Of a DNA stretch of 64,000 bases, positions 7,918-17,184 are shown piece after piece. Made by a program: the position numbers and the translations under genes. Under the pieces are notes generated by a model. It searched no databases. It was given only the letters and a program-made list of their open reading frames with translations, and was not told the DNA's origin. Source of the stretch: an uncultured Eubacteriales bacterium (GTDB lineage: Bacteria; Bacillota; Clostridia; Oscillospirales; CAG-272); assembly GCA_948467545.1 (NCBI GenBank), contig CAOKER010000003.1, positions 1-64,000 of the forward strand, in the 5' to 3' direction. Position 1 is the stretch's first letter. Each line of letters begins with the position of its first letter.

Positions 7918-10665
7918 TTATTCCTGTTCGGCAAGAAGTTTCATCAGAGCCGAAAGGTCGCGAGCGTCTATAGAACCGTCGCCGTTGATGTCGCCTGCGG
8001 CGTTATCAACTTCGTCTGCAAGAAGTTTCATCAGAGCCGAAAGGTCGCGAGCGTCTACAGAACCGTCGCCGTTGACATCGCCGATAGTTCCTGTCTGCTC
8101 TTTCTCTCCGCAAACTTCGCAAACGCCGTCTACAAAGCTGTGAGGAATCTTTTCGATTACTCTTGAGCTGTCTTCTTTAATTGCGTCGCAGTTTGCGCAG
8201 TGGATAGATTCGCTTCCTTCTTCCGTGCAGTTTGCCGCCTTGTCAACGGTATACTCTTCTTCCCAAGCATGCTCAAGCATAGGAATTTCTACCGTGCTGT
8301 CTTCCTTGACTGTTTTGCAGACCGAGCATTCGGTGTGCTTGCTGCCGGCTTCGGTGCAGGTAGCTTCCTTGACGGTTACTTCTTCCCAAGTGTGTTCAAG
8401 CATGGGAATTTCTCTTACGCTGTCTTCTTTGATTGCGCCGCAAAGTGTGCAGTGGATAGATTCGCTGCCCGCTGCTGTGCAGGTTGCAGCTGTATCAACA
8501 GTATAATCGTCTGCCCATACGTGATCGTGCTCCTCGGAAGCCGCTTCTGCGGAGAGCTTAAAGACGTTGGTAATCATCTGGTCGTCTGTTCCCTGATATA
8601 CCATACGGTTCTGTGATCCGAAAGCAGTCTGCCATTGGCCGTCGCTGTCTACCAGCCAAGCGCCGTATGCAAATGTATTGCCGTCTGTAAGGAATCTGTC
8701 CTTAATTGAAGTATCGCCGAACGGTTTGTCGGAGAACGGAATACGTATTTCAACTACATAGTAGCCCTCGTCCGCGTTTACGGTTGCGGCAACGTTCTCT
8801 AAGTCTGCAAGTCTCTTTTCGGCGTCATCATGGACGAAATCGCCGAGAGTTGACCAAGGAGTTCCTCTTCCCTCGTCCCAGTTATAAGCTTCCCAGACTG
8901 CCGTTCCGTTTGCGGTAGCCTGTACGGGAATCGGTGCGAATATGTTCTGTTCGGGGTAAATATAATGACGGATACCGTCTATAAGCCACGGAGAATCCAG
9001 CACAATGCCCGCAGCTGTTTCGGGTGAAATCATCATAATATCGTTGTCGTATACCTTGGAGCATACATACAGAGCGCCGTCATCCCAGAGGAAGTATGTT
9101 TCCGCATAGGTAAATTCGGGGATGCTGTAATCTCCGTCCGGGGAGAGAACATCAGTTCCGTCAACAACAATACCGGCTGCTTTCAGCGCGGCGTCTGTTT
9201 TTGAATCGGGTGCTGACGCCCAGTTTTTCTGGAGATTTCCGGCAAGAGCAACGTCCTTTGTGCTCATTGACGCGGAACTTAAATATGCAAGGTCTATCTG
9301 ACCGTCAAGGACGGGAGTACCCTTCTTAACTACAGGAGTATCGTCAACCGGAGGCTGCTCTCCTGCGCCGAGGGTGATTACTTCTCCTTTATTGCCGAAA
9401 TTACCGCCGTTATAAATATCTGACCAAATATCTCCGGTAACAGTACCGTCATTGCTTACCGCAATACCGGTTATGAGGTCGTTTCTTCCTTCGGTAAGAG
9501 CAACTGCTTTTGCAATGCGTGCTTCTACTTTATAGCCTGTTTCTGAAGTAACAATGGAAAATTCAGATTCTGCCACATCTGCATTTACCGTAGTGCTGTC
9601 TCCGGCATTTCTCCAGCTATACTCTATAATAGCGGAATTAGTGCTTGGAGTAAATTTATAAACATCGGAATCGCTCCAAAAAGCGGTGCTGTCATGTGCT
9701 AATATTGAATACTGAATGTAATCGTTTTCGGTTATCGATGTATCATTGATTTCCGCAAACATATAAATATAATCAGCATCGTACAGAAGCTTCATGCTGC
9801 CGTTTGCAAGAGTATAACAATATGTCTCTCCGTATGCTTCGTCCATTGTCCCGTCGATAGTCGGAGTAGCGCCTTTAACGGCAACGCCGTTGCCGCCGAC
9901 CTGTACGGGAGGAACAACCTCTCCGCCTTCGTAAGCGTCTCCGAGCGAGAATACTCCGCATGAGGGAGCCGCCCAGCTGTAAGGACCGTAGATGCGCGAA
10001 TCTTCTCCGTTGTTGCCGTACTTGTCCATTATACTGAAGTCAATTTGATAGAAATCGCCTTTATTCAGAGTGTCCATCTGTACTCTGAGCTCTACCGTAT
10101 AAGTATTATTGTCCTTATCAATAGAGCATGCGCACTCCTGGGCGAAATCCGCGAGCGAAGACCACACGTTTTCATCTGTTGCGGGCAGATTTGCTCCCGC
10201 ACCCTCGCCGTTCCGGTTGGAAACGTTGATTTGATTTGCTGTCGGACTTATTCTGATTCTTGCGTCTCTCGTCACATTCCAATCGCCGTTTCCGGTTCTG
10301 GAATTAAAGAAACTGAAAACTACTCCGTCCTGCCAAACCGCATCGGAGCTTGAATCCGTAGATATTGTTTCGTCATGAATCTGAGCCGCCATATACAGAT
10401 AATTGTCATCATAAAGATAATATACTGTTCCGGACGGAGCCGCAAGTTCCGTAGAACCGCCGAGAGGAAAGACAGCATTAGAATTATTCAGTTCAAGCGA
10501 ATATGATTCCAAATAAGCCGCGTCAAGCTGCCCGTCTATTGTAGGTGTGGACTTAAGAGCCGTATCTCCGACCGCGGACGAACCGACAGCCATGAAAGGA
10601 ATGCTCTGAAGTACAAACAAACCAGCTGTTACGGAAGATAACAGCCTTTTTGTCTTCTTTTTCAT
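7918..10665 (-). CDS. Secreted CBM9-like multidomain protein with C-terminal type I dockerin
   Basis: About 915 residues. A signal peptide (1 to about 33) leads to three related beta-sandwich domains resembling the CBM9-like sugar-binding fold; each starts with TPTIDG(Q/T)(L/M)D and contains a DDxYLYM/ALYVC strand (about 35-230, 255-430, 440-690). Then come three or four HxW...C-x2-C repeats (about 700-850) and two dockerin F-hands with Ca2+ loops DVNGDGSVDARD and DINGDGSIDARD. The start at 10665 is chosen because GGAGG lies 5 nt upstream; a longer ATG at 10677 overlaps that site. A strong promoter and terminator make it monocistronic. Role: probably attached to a cohesin scaffold, presenting polysaccharide-binding modules. 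No catalytic domain is visible. Confidence 0.88.
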   Translation of the reverse strand: MKKKTKRLLSSVTAGLFVLQSIPFMAVGSSAVGDTALKSTPTIDGQLDAAYLESYSLELNNSNAVFPLGGSTELAAPSGTVYYLYDDNYLYMAAQIHDETISTDSSSDAVWQDGVVFSFFNSRTGNGDWNVTRDARIRISPTANQINVSNRNGEGAGANLPATDENVWSSLADFAQECACSIDKDNNTYTVELRVQMDTLNKGDFYQIDFSIMDKYGNNGEDSRIYGPYSWAAPSCGVFSLGDAYEGGEVVPPVQVGGNGVAVKGATPTIDGTMDEAYGETYCYTLANGSMKLLYDADYIYMFAEINDTSITENDYIQYSILAHDSTAFWSDSDVYKFTPSTNSAIIEYSWRNAGDSTTVNADVAESEFSIVTSETGYKVEARIAKAVALTEGRNDLITGIAVSNDGTVTGDIWSDIYNGGNFGNKGEVITLGAGEQPPVDDTPVVKKGTPVLDGQIDLAYLSSASMSTKDVALAGNLQKNWASAPDSKTDAALKAAGIVVDGTDVLSPDGDYSIPEFTYAETYFLWDDGALYVCSKVYDNDIMMISPETAAGIVLDSPWLIDGIRHYIYPEQNIFAPIPVQATANGTAVWEAYNWDEGRGTPWSTLGDFVHDDAEKRLADLENVAATVNADEGYYVVEIRIPFSDKPFGDTSIKDRFLTDGNTFAYGAWLVDSDGQWQTAFGSQNRMVYQGTDDQMITNVFKLSAEAASEEHDHVWADDYTVDTAATCTAAGSESIHCTLCGAIKEDSVREIPMLEHTWEEVTVKEATCTEAGSKHTECSVCKTVKEDSTVEIPMLEHAWEEEYTVDKAANCTEEGSESIHCANCDAIKEDSSRVIEKIPHSFVDGVCEVCGEKEQTGTIGDVNGDGSVDARDLSALMKLLADEVDNAAGDINGDGSIDARDLSALMKLLAEQE

Positions 10666-10782
10666 GATAACCTCCATTAGATTATGTAGAAATTTGTTTT
10701 ATTTGCCGATTGACTGCCCGCCAAAACGACACACACTGTAAAATTCGGCAGACAATATCAATCGACTTTTTTCTTTAAAGAT

Positions 10783-10811
10783 ATTGTAACACAAAATTTC
10801 AAAGATGTCAA
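10783..10811 (-). promoter_or_regulatory. Strong sigma-A promoter of the dockerin gene
   Basis: TTGACA (10806-10811), 17-bp spacer, TACAAT (10783-10788) on the minus strand. The transcript would start near 10776 with a 5' UTR of about 110 nt carrying one arm of a 14-bp inverted repeat (10724-10737). Confidence 0.85.
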
Positions 10812-10975
10812 TAGCAAATAAAAAAACAAATATTGCCTTCCTTATATTTCCTATTACTCCGCCTTTTAGTATTAGAATGTTTGTTTTGTAGAACTATTTC
10901 AACATTTTAAACAGCATTCCATATTTTTCTTTATTATTAGGTAAATTTGTGCGTCAAAAAATCGGATGTAAAAAT

Positions 10976-11014
10976 AAAAACAGTCCGATGCATATGCGGC
11001 ACCGAACTGTTTTT
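10976..11014 (-). terminator. Terminator of the HU gene
   Basis: An 11-bp stem (two G-U pairs on the RNA) with a loop of about 7 nt, flanked by A/T tracts, lies just downstream of the HU stop. Confidence 0.82.
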
Positions 11015-11030
11015 ATTAAATTTTTGTAAG

Positions 11031-11306
11031 TTATTTGTTTACGGCGTCCTTAAGAGCCTTTCCTGCTTTAAACGCGGGAGTTTTGCAGGCTGCGATTTTA
11101 ACCTCGGCGCCCGTACGGGGATTTTTGCCCATTCTTTCGCCGCGCTCGCGTGTTTCAAATGTACCGAAGCCGATAAGCTGTACCTTGTCGCCGTCTGTAA
11201 GCGCTTTTGTAATGGCGTCGAATGTAGCTCCGATTACATTTGTGGTATCTTTTTTGGATGCGCCTGTTGCCTCGGCAACGGCATTAATAAGTTCTGTTTT
11301 GTTCAT
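11031..11306 (-). CDS. hup: HU family DNA-binding protein
   Basis: A 91-residue nucleoid protein of normal HU length. The N-terminal helices ([15 protein letters not shown]) and the signature block [21 protein letters not shown] with the conserved arm leading to the intercalating proline are intact. It binds DNA as a dimer and compacts and bends it. Monocistronic, with its own promoter (11476-11504) and terminator (10976-11014). The start has AAAGGA about 8 nt upstream. Confidence 0.96.
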   Translation of the reverse strand: MNKTELINAVAEATGASKKDTTNVIGATFDAITKALTDGDKVQLIGFGTFETRERGERMGKNPRTGAEVKIAACKTPAFKAGKALKDAVNK

Positions 11307-11408
11307 AACAAAGTCCTTTCTCTTTTGTTATTATTTATTTAATCCGATTATGCCGCCGGAAATGTTCGGTTTTACAAAGTCTTTTAGCTGCGCTTAACCG
11401 GAAAAAAT

Positions 11409-11449
11409 TCTGTAACTGTAATCTGTAACTATAAATCTGTAACTATAAA
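11409..11449. repeat. Short 13-14 bp tandem repeat in the HU leader
   Basis: Three copies of TCTGTAACTRTAA(A) lie between the HU promoter and start codon. The remaining 11505-11879 stretch is very AT-rich, ends in short ATATCAAA repeats, and shows no gene. Confidence 0.75.
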
Positions 11450-11475
11450 ATGGCAAAAAACTTTTTAATAAAGAC

Positions 11476-11504
11476 ATTATAATATATTTATTGGTACATG
11501 TAAA
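11476..11504 (-). promoter_or_regulatory. Sigma-A promoter of the HU gene
   Basis: TTTACA (11499-11504), 17-bp spacer, TATAAT (11476-11481) on the minus strand; predicted transcript start near 11469. Confidence 0.85.
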
Positions 11505-11879
11505 GATAATTTCCGCATTTTTTTCATTTAAATTCCGAAATGACGAAAAATATTATCCTAATTTTGCCATGTTGGCGAAATTTTGCTCTCAATTTTTAAA
11601 GCCGGGTATTCTGAAAACGTATAAAAAACAAAATACAATACATATTTTTACATATAAAAATCCGGCAAATCCTAATGTTTCGGGAATTTTACTCTGTAAA
11701 AGCGGCGATTTTCGTCGGGAAACAAGCTGCACTGCCGCGAAGCTTTTGCTTTGGAGTATTATACCCTATAGTACAATTTTTATAAATCGGGACGCGTCGG
11801 CGGAAAACACTTTAATAAATCAATATATCAAACTCAATATTAAATCAAAATATCAAAATATCAAAATATCAAAAATATA

Positions 11880-12464
11880 TTAAATATCAAGCTCTGCATT
11901 TTGACTTTCTTCAAGAGCGGAAAACGGAATGATTTCGGAGGGTTTTCCGGGGTGAATTCCGAGATGCTTTTCCATCCAAATCATATCGTACCATCTTCCG
12001 AATTTATATCCGCAGAGGTGAAACACGCCGACGTCCTTAAATCCCATACTGTGATGAAATTTTACGCTGTCCGCGGTAAGATATAGGTCTTCCTTTTCGG
12101 TATATGCTATACACGCGTTGAGATTTAAAAAATTCTGCTTAATCAGAGTGTTTTCCAAGGCGGAATACAGCAGCCTGCCTATACCTGACCTCCGACTTTC
12201 TTTTTTTACATAGATTGATGCTTCGGCCGTCCAGTCATAGGCGGCGCGGGTTTTAAACGGACCGGCATACGCGTATCCCAAAATTTCGCCGTTGCTTTCC
12301 GCGACGTAATAAGGATATTTTTTCAGCGTATTATATATTCTGTCGGAAAAATTTTCGGCCGAAGGTACTTTATACTCGAAGGTTACGGCGGTATCCGTAA
12401 CATACGGAGCATATATACCGAGCAATTCTTCCGCGTCCGATATTTTTGCTTTTCTTATAAACAT
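11880..12464 (-). CDS. GNAT family N-acetyltransferase, phosphinothricin-acetyltransferase-like
   Basis: A 194-residue cytoplasmic acetyltransferase. The order of motifs matches the Pat/YncA branch of GNAT: N-terminal IRKAKISDAEELLGIY, a TFEY strand, the acetyl-CoA loop RRSGIGRLLYSALE (about 90-103), NLNACIAYTE, then FHHSMGFKDVG and the aromatic WYDMIWMEK end. That branch acetylates amino groups of phosphinothricin, methionine sulfoximine or similar small molecules; the true substrate here is unknown. It lies 34 bp downstream of the flavodiiron gene and may share its transcript. Confidence 0.88.
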   Translation of the reverse strand: MFIRKAKISDAEELLGIYAPYVTDTAVTFEYKVPSAENFSDRIYNTLKKYPYYVAESNGEILGYAYAGPFKTRAAYDWTAEASIYVKKESRRSGIGRLLYSALENTLIKQNFLNLNACIAYTEKEDLYLTADSVKFHHSMGFKDVGVFHLCGYKFGRWYDMIWMEKHLGIHPGKPSEIIPFSALEESQNAELDI

Positions 12465-12498
12465 TTTAATTGTGATCAGCCTGATTGCGATCAGCCTA

Positions 12499-14289
12499 TC
12501 AGCCTATAGGTTCAAAGTCCGAAGCGCCGTGCTTGCACAGCGGACATATAAAATCGTCCGGAAGCTCGTCTCCCTCGTAGACGTATCCGCATATCTTGCA
12601 TACAAAGCCTTTCTTTCCCTCGGTTTCGGGTTTCGGCTTTACTTTTTCCTGATAATAAGTGTAAGTCATTGTTTCCGCGTCGGAAATCGTTCTCGCTTCG
12701 GTAATGCTGCAGATGAACATTCCGTGTGTTCCCAGATCTACGTATTGTTCTGATTTGAGCGACATAAATGCGTTGATATACCTCGGAAGAAATACAAGTC
12801 CGTTGTCCGATCTGAGCGTGGAAATACCTTCAAATTTATCCGCGCTTCTTCCGCTTTGGAAGCCGAAGTTTTCAAATATCCGAAAAGGCGCGTCTACCGA
12901 CAGGCAGCAGACGTTCATAATGCCGGTTTGCTTTATGATATGATGGGAATAGTTATCTTTATTGATGATTACCGCAACCCTGTTAGGAGAATTGGTAACC
13001 TGGGTAACTGTATTTACAATCAATCCGTTGTCTTTTTTTCCGTCGTTTGAGGTTACGACATACAAACCGTAACCGATTTTGAAAAGAGCGGAAAGATCGT
13101 TCTTGTCGGCGGTTTCGCTCCGCTGCGCAATATACTCCCTGCAAAGCTCGTCCGCAAGCGATTCAAGCTTTTCGCTGCTTTCGCTGTCAAGCGCCGAGCG
13201 AATGCTTACGGAGGTATCCGTATACGAAATATTTTCGGAATCTTCAAAAAGGCGTTTCATGACTTTAATTGCCTGAGGCGCCCATGATCCGTTTTCTATC
13301 AGGGCAACCGTGCGGTTTTTATATCCACGCTCGGTAAGCTGTTCAATGAAATTTCTCATATGCGGAAATATGCCGGCGTTGTACGTTGTTGTTGCGAGTA
13401 CAAGCTTGCCGCAGCTGAATGCGTTTGCCACAGCCTCGGACATGTCGCAGCGCGCAAGATCATACACGTGAATTTCCGGACACCCCTTCACACGCAGTTT
13501 TTCTTCGAGCAGATTTACCGCCTTTGCCGTATGTCCGTAAATAGAGGTATATGCTATAACAATACCGTCCTTCTCAACCGAATAGGAGGACCAGATGTCA
13601 TAAAGCCCGATGTAACGGCCGAGATTTTCACTGAGAACAGGTCCGTGAAGCGGACATATGGTTTTAATGTCAAGCGAAGCCGCTTTTTTCAGAAGCGTTT
13701 GAACCTGTTTTCCGTATTTTCCCACGATACCGATATAATAACGGCGCGCCTCGTCATCCCACGGCTCGTCTGCGTCGAGTGCGCCGAATTTGCCGAATCC
13801 GTCTGCGGAAAAGAGAATCTTGTCCCCGCTGTCATATGTTACGATAACCTCCGGCCAGTGTACCATCGGCGCAGTTACAAAAGTAAGGGTACGGTGTCCG
13901 AGATCAATTGAATCTCCTTCGCCGACTTCTTTTCTGTTGTCGGAAAAATCGGTCCCGAAAAACTGTTTCATCATGGCAAAAGCCTTTGAGGACGCGACAA
14001 CGGTGGTGTCAGGGTACACAGCCATAAAATTAGCTATATTGGCAGAGTGATCGGGCTCCATATGTTGGATGATGAGATAATCGGGCCTGCGTCCGTTCAG
14101 CGCGTCCGCGACTTTATCGAGCCATTCGTGTGTAAAGTTTTGATCTACGGTATCCATAACGGCAATTTTGTCGTCGAAAATTATATATGAATTATATGAT
14201 ATTCCGTTTTTTATTTTATACTGACCTTCAAACAAATCGGTCGTATGATCGTTTACTCCGATGTATTTTACGGTGTCCGATATTTTCAT
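12499..14289 (-). CDS. Flavodiiron protein with flavin-reductase-like domain and C-terminal rubredoxin
   Basis: About 596 residues. Order: metallo-beta-lactamase diiron domain (1 to about 250) with ligands H76, E78, D80 and H81 in HxExDH, then the MVHWPE, SADGFG and PLHGPV ligand segments; flavodoxin domain (about 255-395; IAYTSIYGHT binds FMN); a flavin-reductase-like domain (about 410-560; IVNTVTQVTNSPN); and rubredoxin (last about 40 residues, CKIC and CPLC). Such enzymes reduce O2 to water and/or NO to N2O and protect anaerobes. Having reductase and rubredoxin in one chain could shorten the electron path from NAD(P)H. The start at 14289 has AGGAGG 7 nt upstream; a longer start at 14331 has none. 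Confidence 0.93.
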   Translation of the reverse strand: MKISDTVKYIGVNDHTTDLFEGQYKIKNGISYNSYIIFDDKIAVMDTVDQNFTHEWLDKVADALNGRRPDYLIIQHMEPDHSANIANFMAVYPDTTVVASSKAFAMMKQFFGTDFSDNRKEVGEGDSIDLGHRTLTFVTAPMVHWPEVIVTYDSGDKILFSADGFGKFGALDADEPWDDEARRYYIGIVGKYGKQVQTLLKKAASLDIKTICPLHGPVLSENLGRYIGLYDIWSSYSVEKDGIVIAYTSIYGHTAKAVNLLEEKLRVKGCPEIHVYDLARCDMSEAVANAFSCGKLVLATTTYNAGIFPHMRNFIEQLTERGYKNRTVALIENGSWAPQAIKVMKRLFEDSENISYTDTSVSIRSALDSESSEKLESLADELCREYIAQRSETADKNDLSALFKIGYGLYVVTSNDGKKDNGLIVNTVTQVTNSPNRVAVIINKDNYSHHIIKQTGIMNVCCLSVDAPFRIFENFGFQSGRSADKFEGISTLRSDNGLVFLPRYINAFMSLKSEQYVDLGTHGMFICSITEARTISDAETMTYTYYQEKVKPKPETEGKKGFVCKICGYVYEGDELPDDFICPLCKHGASDFEPIG

Positions 14290-14565
14290 ATATGTTCCTC
14301 CTGAGTTTAAATTAAGCTGTAGCTGTATCACGGTATAATTCGGTGATTGGTGATTGGCGGGAGACGGCGTAATCTCCCGAAAATGTATTCTAATTCGATT
14401 CTTGACCTAAAAAGAGTAAAATAATACCTTCATTTACAGATTTTAAACGCTGAACGGCTTTTTGTCAATAGCTTAACATCAAATTTCAAAGAAAGTATCA
14501 TTTAAAAATCGAAAATAAAAATCAAGAATAAATCAAAAAAAACAAAAAGAAAACAAAGAAATCAG

Positions 14566-14594
14566 AAAGCAGCCGGATTATTCCCGACTGCTTT
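14566..14594 (-). terminator. Terminator of the serA transcript
   Basis: An 11-bp stem (AAAGCAGYCGG with its complement) lies right after the serA stop, followed on the minus strand by a long U-rich stretch (14520-14565). Confidence 0.8.
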
Positions 14595-14610
14595 AATGAT
14601 TTTATATTGC

Positions 14611-15771
14611 TTAATAAATATTTACACGGATAACGCCGGATACTTTCTTAAGCTCATCCGCGATATTTTCGGGTACACTGCCGCTGATTTCGATGATCGT
14701 ATATGCAAATTCTCCGCGCGATCTGTTAAGCATATTTTCGATATTTATATTCTCTGCCGCCACGACAGCGGATATGCTTGCGAGCATGTTGGGAGTATTC
14801 GTATGCATTACGCAGATTCTTGCGTCGCCCGTATGCGGCATTGACGCGCTCGGAAAGTTGACGCTGTTTTTAATATTTCCGGTTTCGAGAAACTCTGTAA
14901 GCTCCTGAGCGGCCATGACGGCGCAGTTATCCTCCGCCTCCTCGGTTGACGCACCGAGGTGGGGTATTGTGATGATTCCGTCGACTCCGACAGTTTCCTC
15001 CGTCGGAAAGTCGGTAACATACGCGGCGACTTTTCCGCAGGCAAGCGCGGCTTTCAGGTCTGCCATGTTGACAAGATCTCCGCGGGCCAAATTTATAATG
15101 CGTACGCCGTCCTTCATTTTTGCAATAGTCTCCGCGTTAATCATTCCCTTTGTGTCGGGTGTGGAGGGAACGTGCAGAGTGATGTAGTCCGCTATCTTGT
15201 ATATATCTTCATAGCTTGCCGCCTTTTCAATATCACGGGAAAGTCTCCAAGCGGCGTCCACGGAGATATAAGGATCACAGCCGACAACTTTCATATCGAG
15301 ATGGCGCACAGAATTTGCAACCATTCCTCCGATTGCGCCGAGCCCGATTACGCCGAGTGTTTTTCCTGCGATTTCAACGCCCGCAAAAGCGGATTTTCCC
15401 TTTTCGACAGCCTTTGCTATACCGTCTGTACCGTCAAGCGCCTCCGCCCATTCGACTCCGCGCACGATACCGCGGGACGCAAGAAAGAGCGCGCATATTG
15501 TAAGTTCCTTTACGCCGTTCGCGTTCGCTCCGGGAGTATTAAAAACCACAATTCCGTTTTCCGCGCATCTTTTTACCGGAATATTGTTGACTCCCGCGCC
15601 TGCACGGGCTATAGCTTTAAGCTCCGGACCGAATTCGGCGTTCAGCAAATCCGCCGAACGTACCATAATGCCCTCCGGCGATTCCGCGTCCTCGGAGACA
15701 TTATACTTTGTCTTGTCGAATACGTCGATGCCGACAGGGGCTATCTTATTTAAAAGCTTTATATTTTTCAT
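14611..15771 (-). CDS. serA: D-3-phosphoglycerate dehydrogenase
   Basis: A 386-residue enzyme for the first step of serine synthesis: 3-phosphoglycerate plus NAD to 3-phosphohydroxypyruvate. Visible: ARAGAGVNNIP substrate loop, the NAD-binding glycine motif GVIGLGAIGG (about 143-152), catalytic Arg in NLARGDLV, Glu further on, and the catalytic His in IPHLGAST. A short ACT domain closes the protein (about 318-386; MHTNTPNMLASI), which usually senses serine. It belongs to the compact type lacking the intervening domain. Start ATG with GAAAGG about 10 nt upstream. It lies 74 bp downstream of serC and is very likely co-transcribed. Confidence 0.96.
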   Translation of the reverse strand: MKNIKLLNKIAPVGIDVFDKTKYNVSEDAESPEGIMVRSADLLNAEFGPELKAIARAGAGVNNIPVKRCAENGIVVFNTPGANANGVKELTICALFLASRGIVRGVEWAEALDGTDGIAKAVEKGKSAFAGVEIAGKTLGVIGLGAIGGMVANSVRHLDMKVVGCDPYISVDAAWRLSRDIEKAASYEDIYKIADYITLHVPSTPDTKGMINAETIAKMKDGVRIINLARGDLVNMADLKAALACGKVAAYVTDFPTEETVGVDGIITIPHLGASTEEAEDNCAVMAAQELTEFLETGNIKNSVNFPSASMPHTGDARICVMHTNTPNMLASISAVVAAENINIENMLNRSRGEFAYTIIEISGSVPENIADELKKVSGVIRVNIY

Positions 15772-15845
15772 AATATATATACCTTTCTATGCGTTTGCAC
15801 GGGCGGACGCAAAACGCCGGATTTTTGCTTTTTGCCGCCGTCAAA

Positions 15846-16937
15846 TTATTTCTTGGGATTAGCTTCCGCAAAAGCGCGCATAAACTCGACAAGCCGGCTT
15901 ACGCCCTCTTCGGGCATAGCGTTGTATATGGAAGCGCGCATACCTCCGACGGAGCGGTGTCCCTTAATATTCTTGAATCCCGCCTTACCTGCCTCCGCGG
16001 CAAATTTTTTGTCAAGCTCCGGATCTCCGGTTACAAACGTCACATTCATCATTGAGCGTGACTGCGGTTCGACGGGAGCGGTGTAATATGATTGACTGTC
16101 GAGATAGCTGTACAGCACGGCGGCTTTTCTGCGGTTTATTTCAGCCATATTTTCAAGTCCGCCTATATCTTCAAGAATCCACTTGTATACAAGTCCCGCG
16201 ACATAAATCGGATAGCAGGGCGGAGTATTGTACATAGAGTCATTGTCGGCCATCAGCTTCCAGTCAAACATGGCCGGAGTGTCCGGACGGCAGCGTCCGA
16301 GCAGGTCATCGCGTACGATTACAACCGTAAGACCTGCGGGCGCCATATTTTTCTGGGCTCCCGCATAGATTACTCCGAAACGCGAGACGTCGACAGGCTC
16401 CGAAAGAATACAGGAGGACATGTCGGCGACGAGCGGAATATCTCCCGTGTCGGGTATGTAATAATATTTTGTTCCGTAAATTGTATTGTTGAAGCATATG
16501 TGTACATAATCCGCGTCGGGACGGAAATCGCCGCGCTCAAGCTTCGGAATATACGAGTTGTTTTTATCCTCGGAGGAAGCGGCGATTTTTATATCTCCGT
16601 ATTTCGCGGCTTCTTTCGCGGCTTTTTTGGAAAACTGACCGGAAATTACATAATCGGCTTTTCCGGAGCCGGTCAAAAGATTGTAGCATACCGAAGCAAA
16701 CTGAGTAGACGCTCCGCCCTGAAGAAACAGAATTTTATAGTTGTCAGGTATGTTCATGAGTTTGCGGAGAGACTCCTGAGCGGAAGTGATTATCGCCTCA
16801 TATTCCGGAGACCTGTGACTCATTTCCATAACCGACATTCCGGAATCACCGTAGCATACGAGCTCCGCTGCCGCGCGTTCAAGAACCGGCATGGGAAGCA
16901 TTGAAGGTCCGGCTGAAAAATTATACACTCTTTTCAC
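15846..16937 (-). CDS. serC: Phosphoserine aminotransferase
   Basis: A 363-residue PLP enzyme for step two of serine synthesis (3-phosphohydroxypyruvate plus glutamate to phosphoserine). The N-terminal FSAGPSMLP, the HRSPEY phosphate-binding region, LFLQGGAST, VADMSS and the PLP lysine motif GAQKN are all present; the C-terminal HRSVGGMRASIYNA motif is intact. The start is GTG at 16937 with AAAGGAG 10 nt upstream. First gene of serC-serA, driven by the promoter at 17053-17081. No serB is present in the window. Confidence 0.96.
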   Translation of the reverse strand: MKRVYNFSAGPSMLPMPVLERAAAELVCYGDSGMSVMEMSHRSPEYEAIITSAQESLRKLMNIPDNYKILFLQGGASTQFASVCYNLLTGSGKADYVISGQFSKKAAKEAAKYGDIKIAASSEDKNNSYIPKLERGDFRPDADYVHICFNNTIYGTKYYYIPDTGDIPLVADMSSCILSEPVDVSRFGVIYAGAQKNMAPAGLTVVIVRDDLLGRCRPDTPAMFDWKLMADNDSMYNTPPCYPIYVAGLVYKWILEDIGGLENMAEINRRKAAVLYSYLDSQSYYTAPVEPQSRSMMNVTFVTGDPELDKKFAAEAGKAGFKNIKGHRSVGGMRASIYNAMPEEGVSRLVEFMRAFAEANPKK

Positions 16938-17052
16938 AATATAACAGCTCCTTTATCTGAAAAACCGAAAAACTGCCGCTTCTGCTCTGCGGACAATCGG
17001 GCGGAACCGCGTCTGCATACTCTAAGCAGCAGTAATTAAGTCAATTTTTTCT

Positions 17053-17081
17053 ATTATAGACTAAATAAGATAATACGTCAA
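17053..17081 (-). promoter_or_regulatory. Sigma-A promoter of serC-serA
   Basis: TTGACG (17076-17081), 17-bp spacer, TATAAT (17053-17058) on the minus strand. The leader is about 110 nt; no T-box or other known riboswitch was recognised in it. Confidence 0.87.
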
Positions 17082-17184
17082 GAGCAATAAACAATATAAT
17101 TCACATTTTTTTCCGAACGATTTTGTAAATCATCTTTAAACTCTTCCTTAAAATCATATCAAAAAAATCATATCAAAAAGCAAA

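Noticed and set aside
7694..8143. 149-codon plus-strand frame across the dockerin gene end
   Set aside because: Crosses the terminator and mirrors the dockerin repeats; shadow.
7900..10737. Transposon ends around the dockerin gene
   Set aside because: The 14-bp inverted repeat has no transposase between its arms and no visible target duplication; reported as an RNA-pairing observation instead.
11491..11883. 130-codon plus-strand frame in the AT-rich gap right of HU
   Set aside because: Low-complexity, no ribosome site, no recognisable domain, ends in short repeats.
16938..17052. T-box leader ahead of serC
   Set aside because: Leader is only about 110 nt and lacks the T-box sequence and specifier stem.
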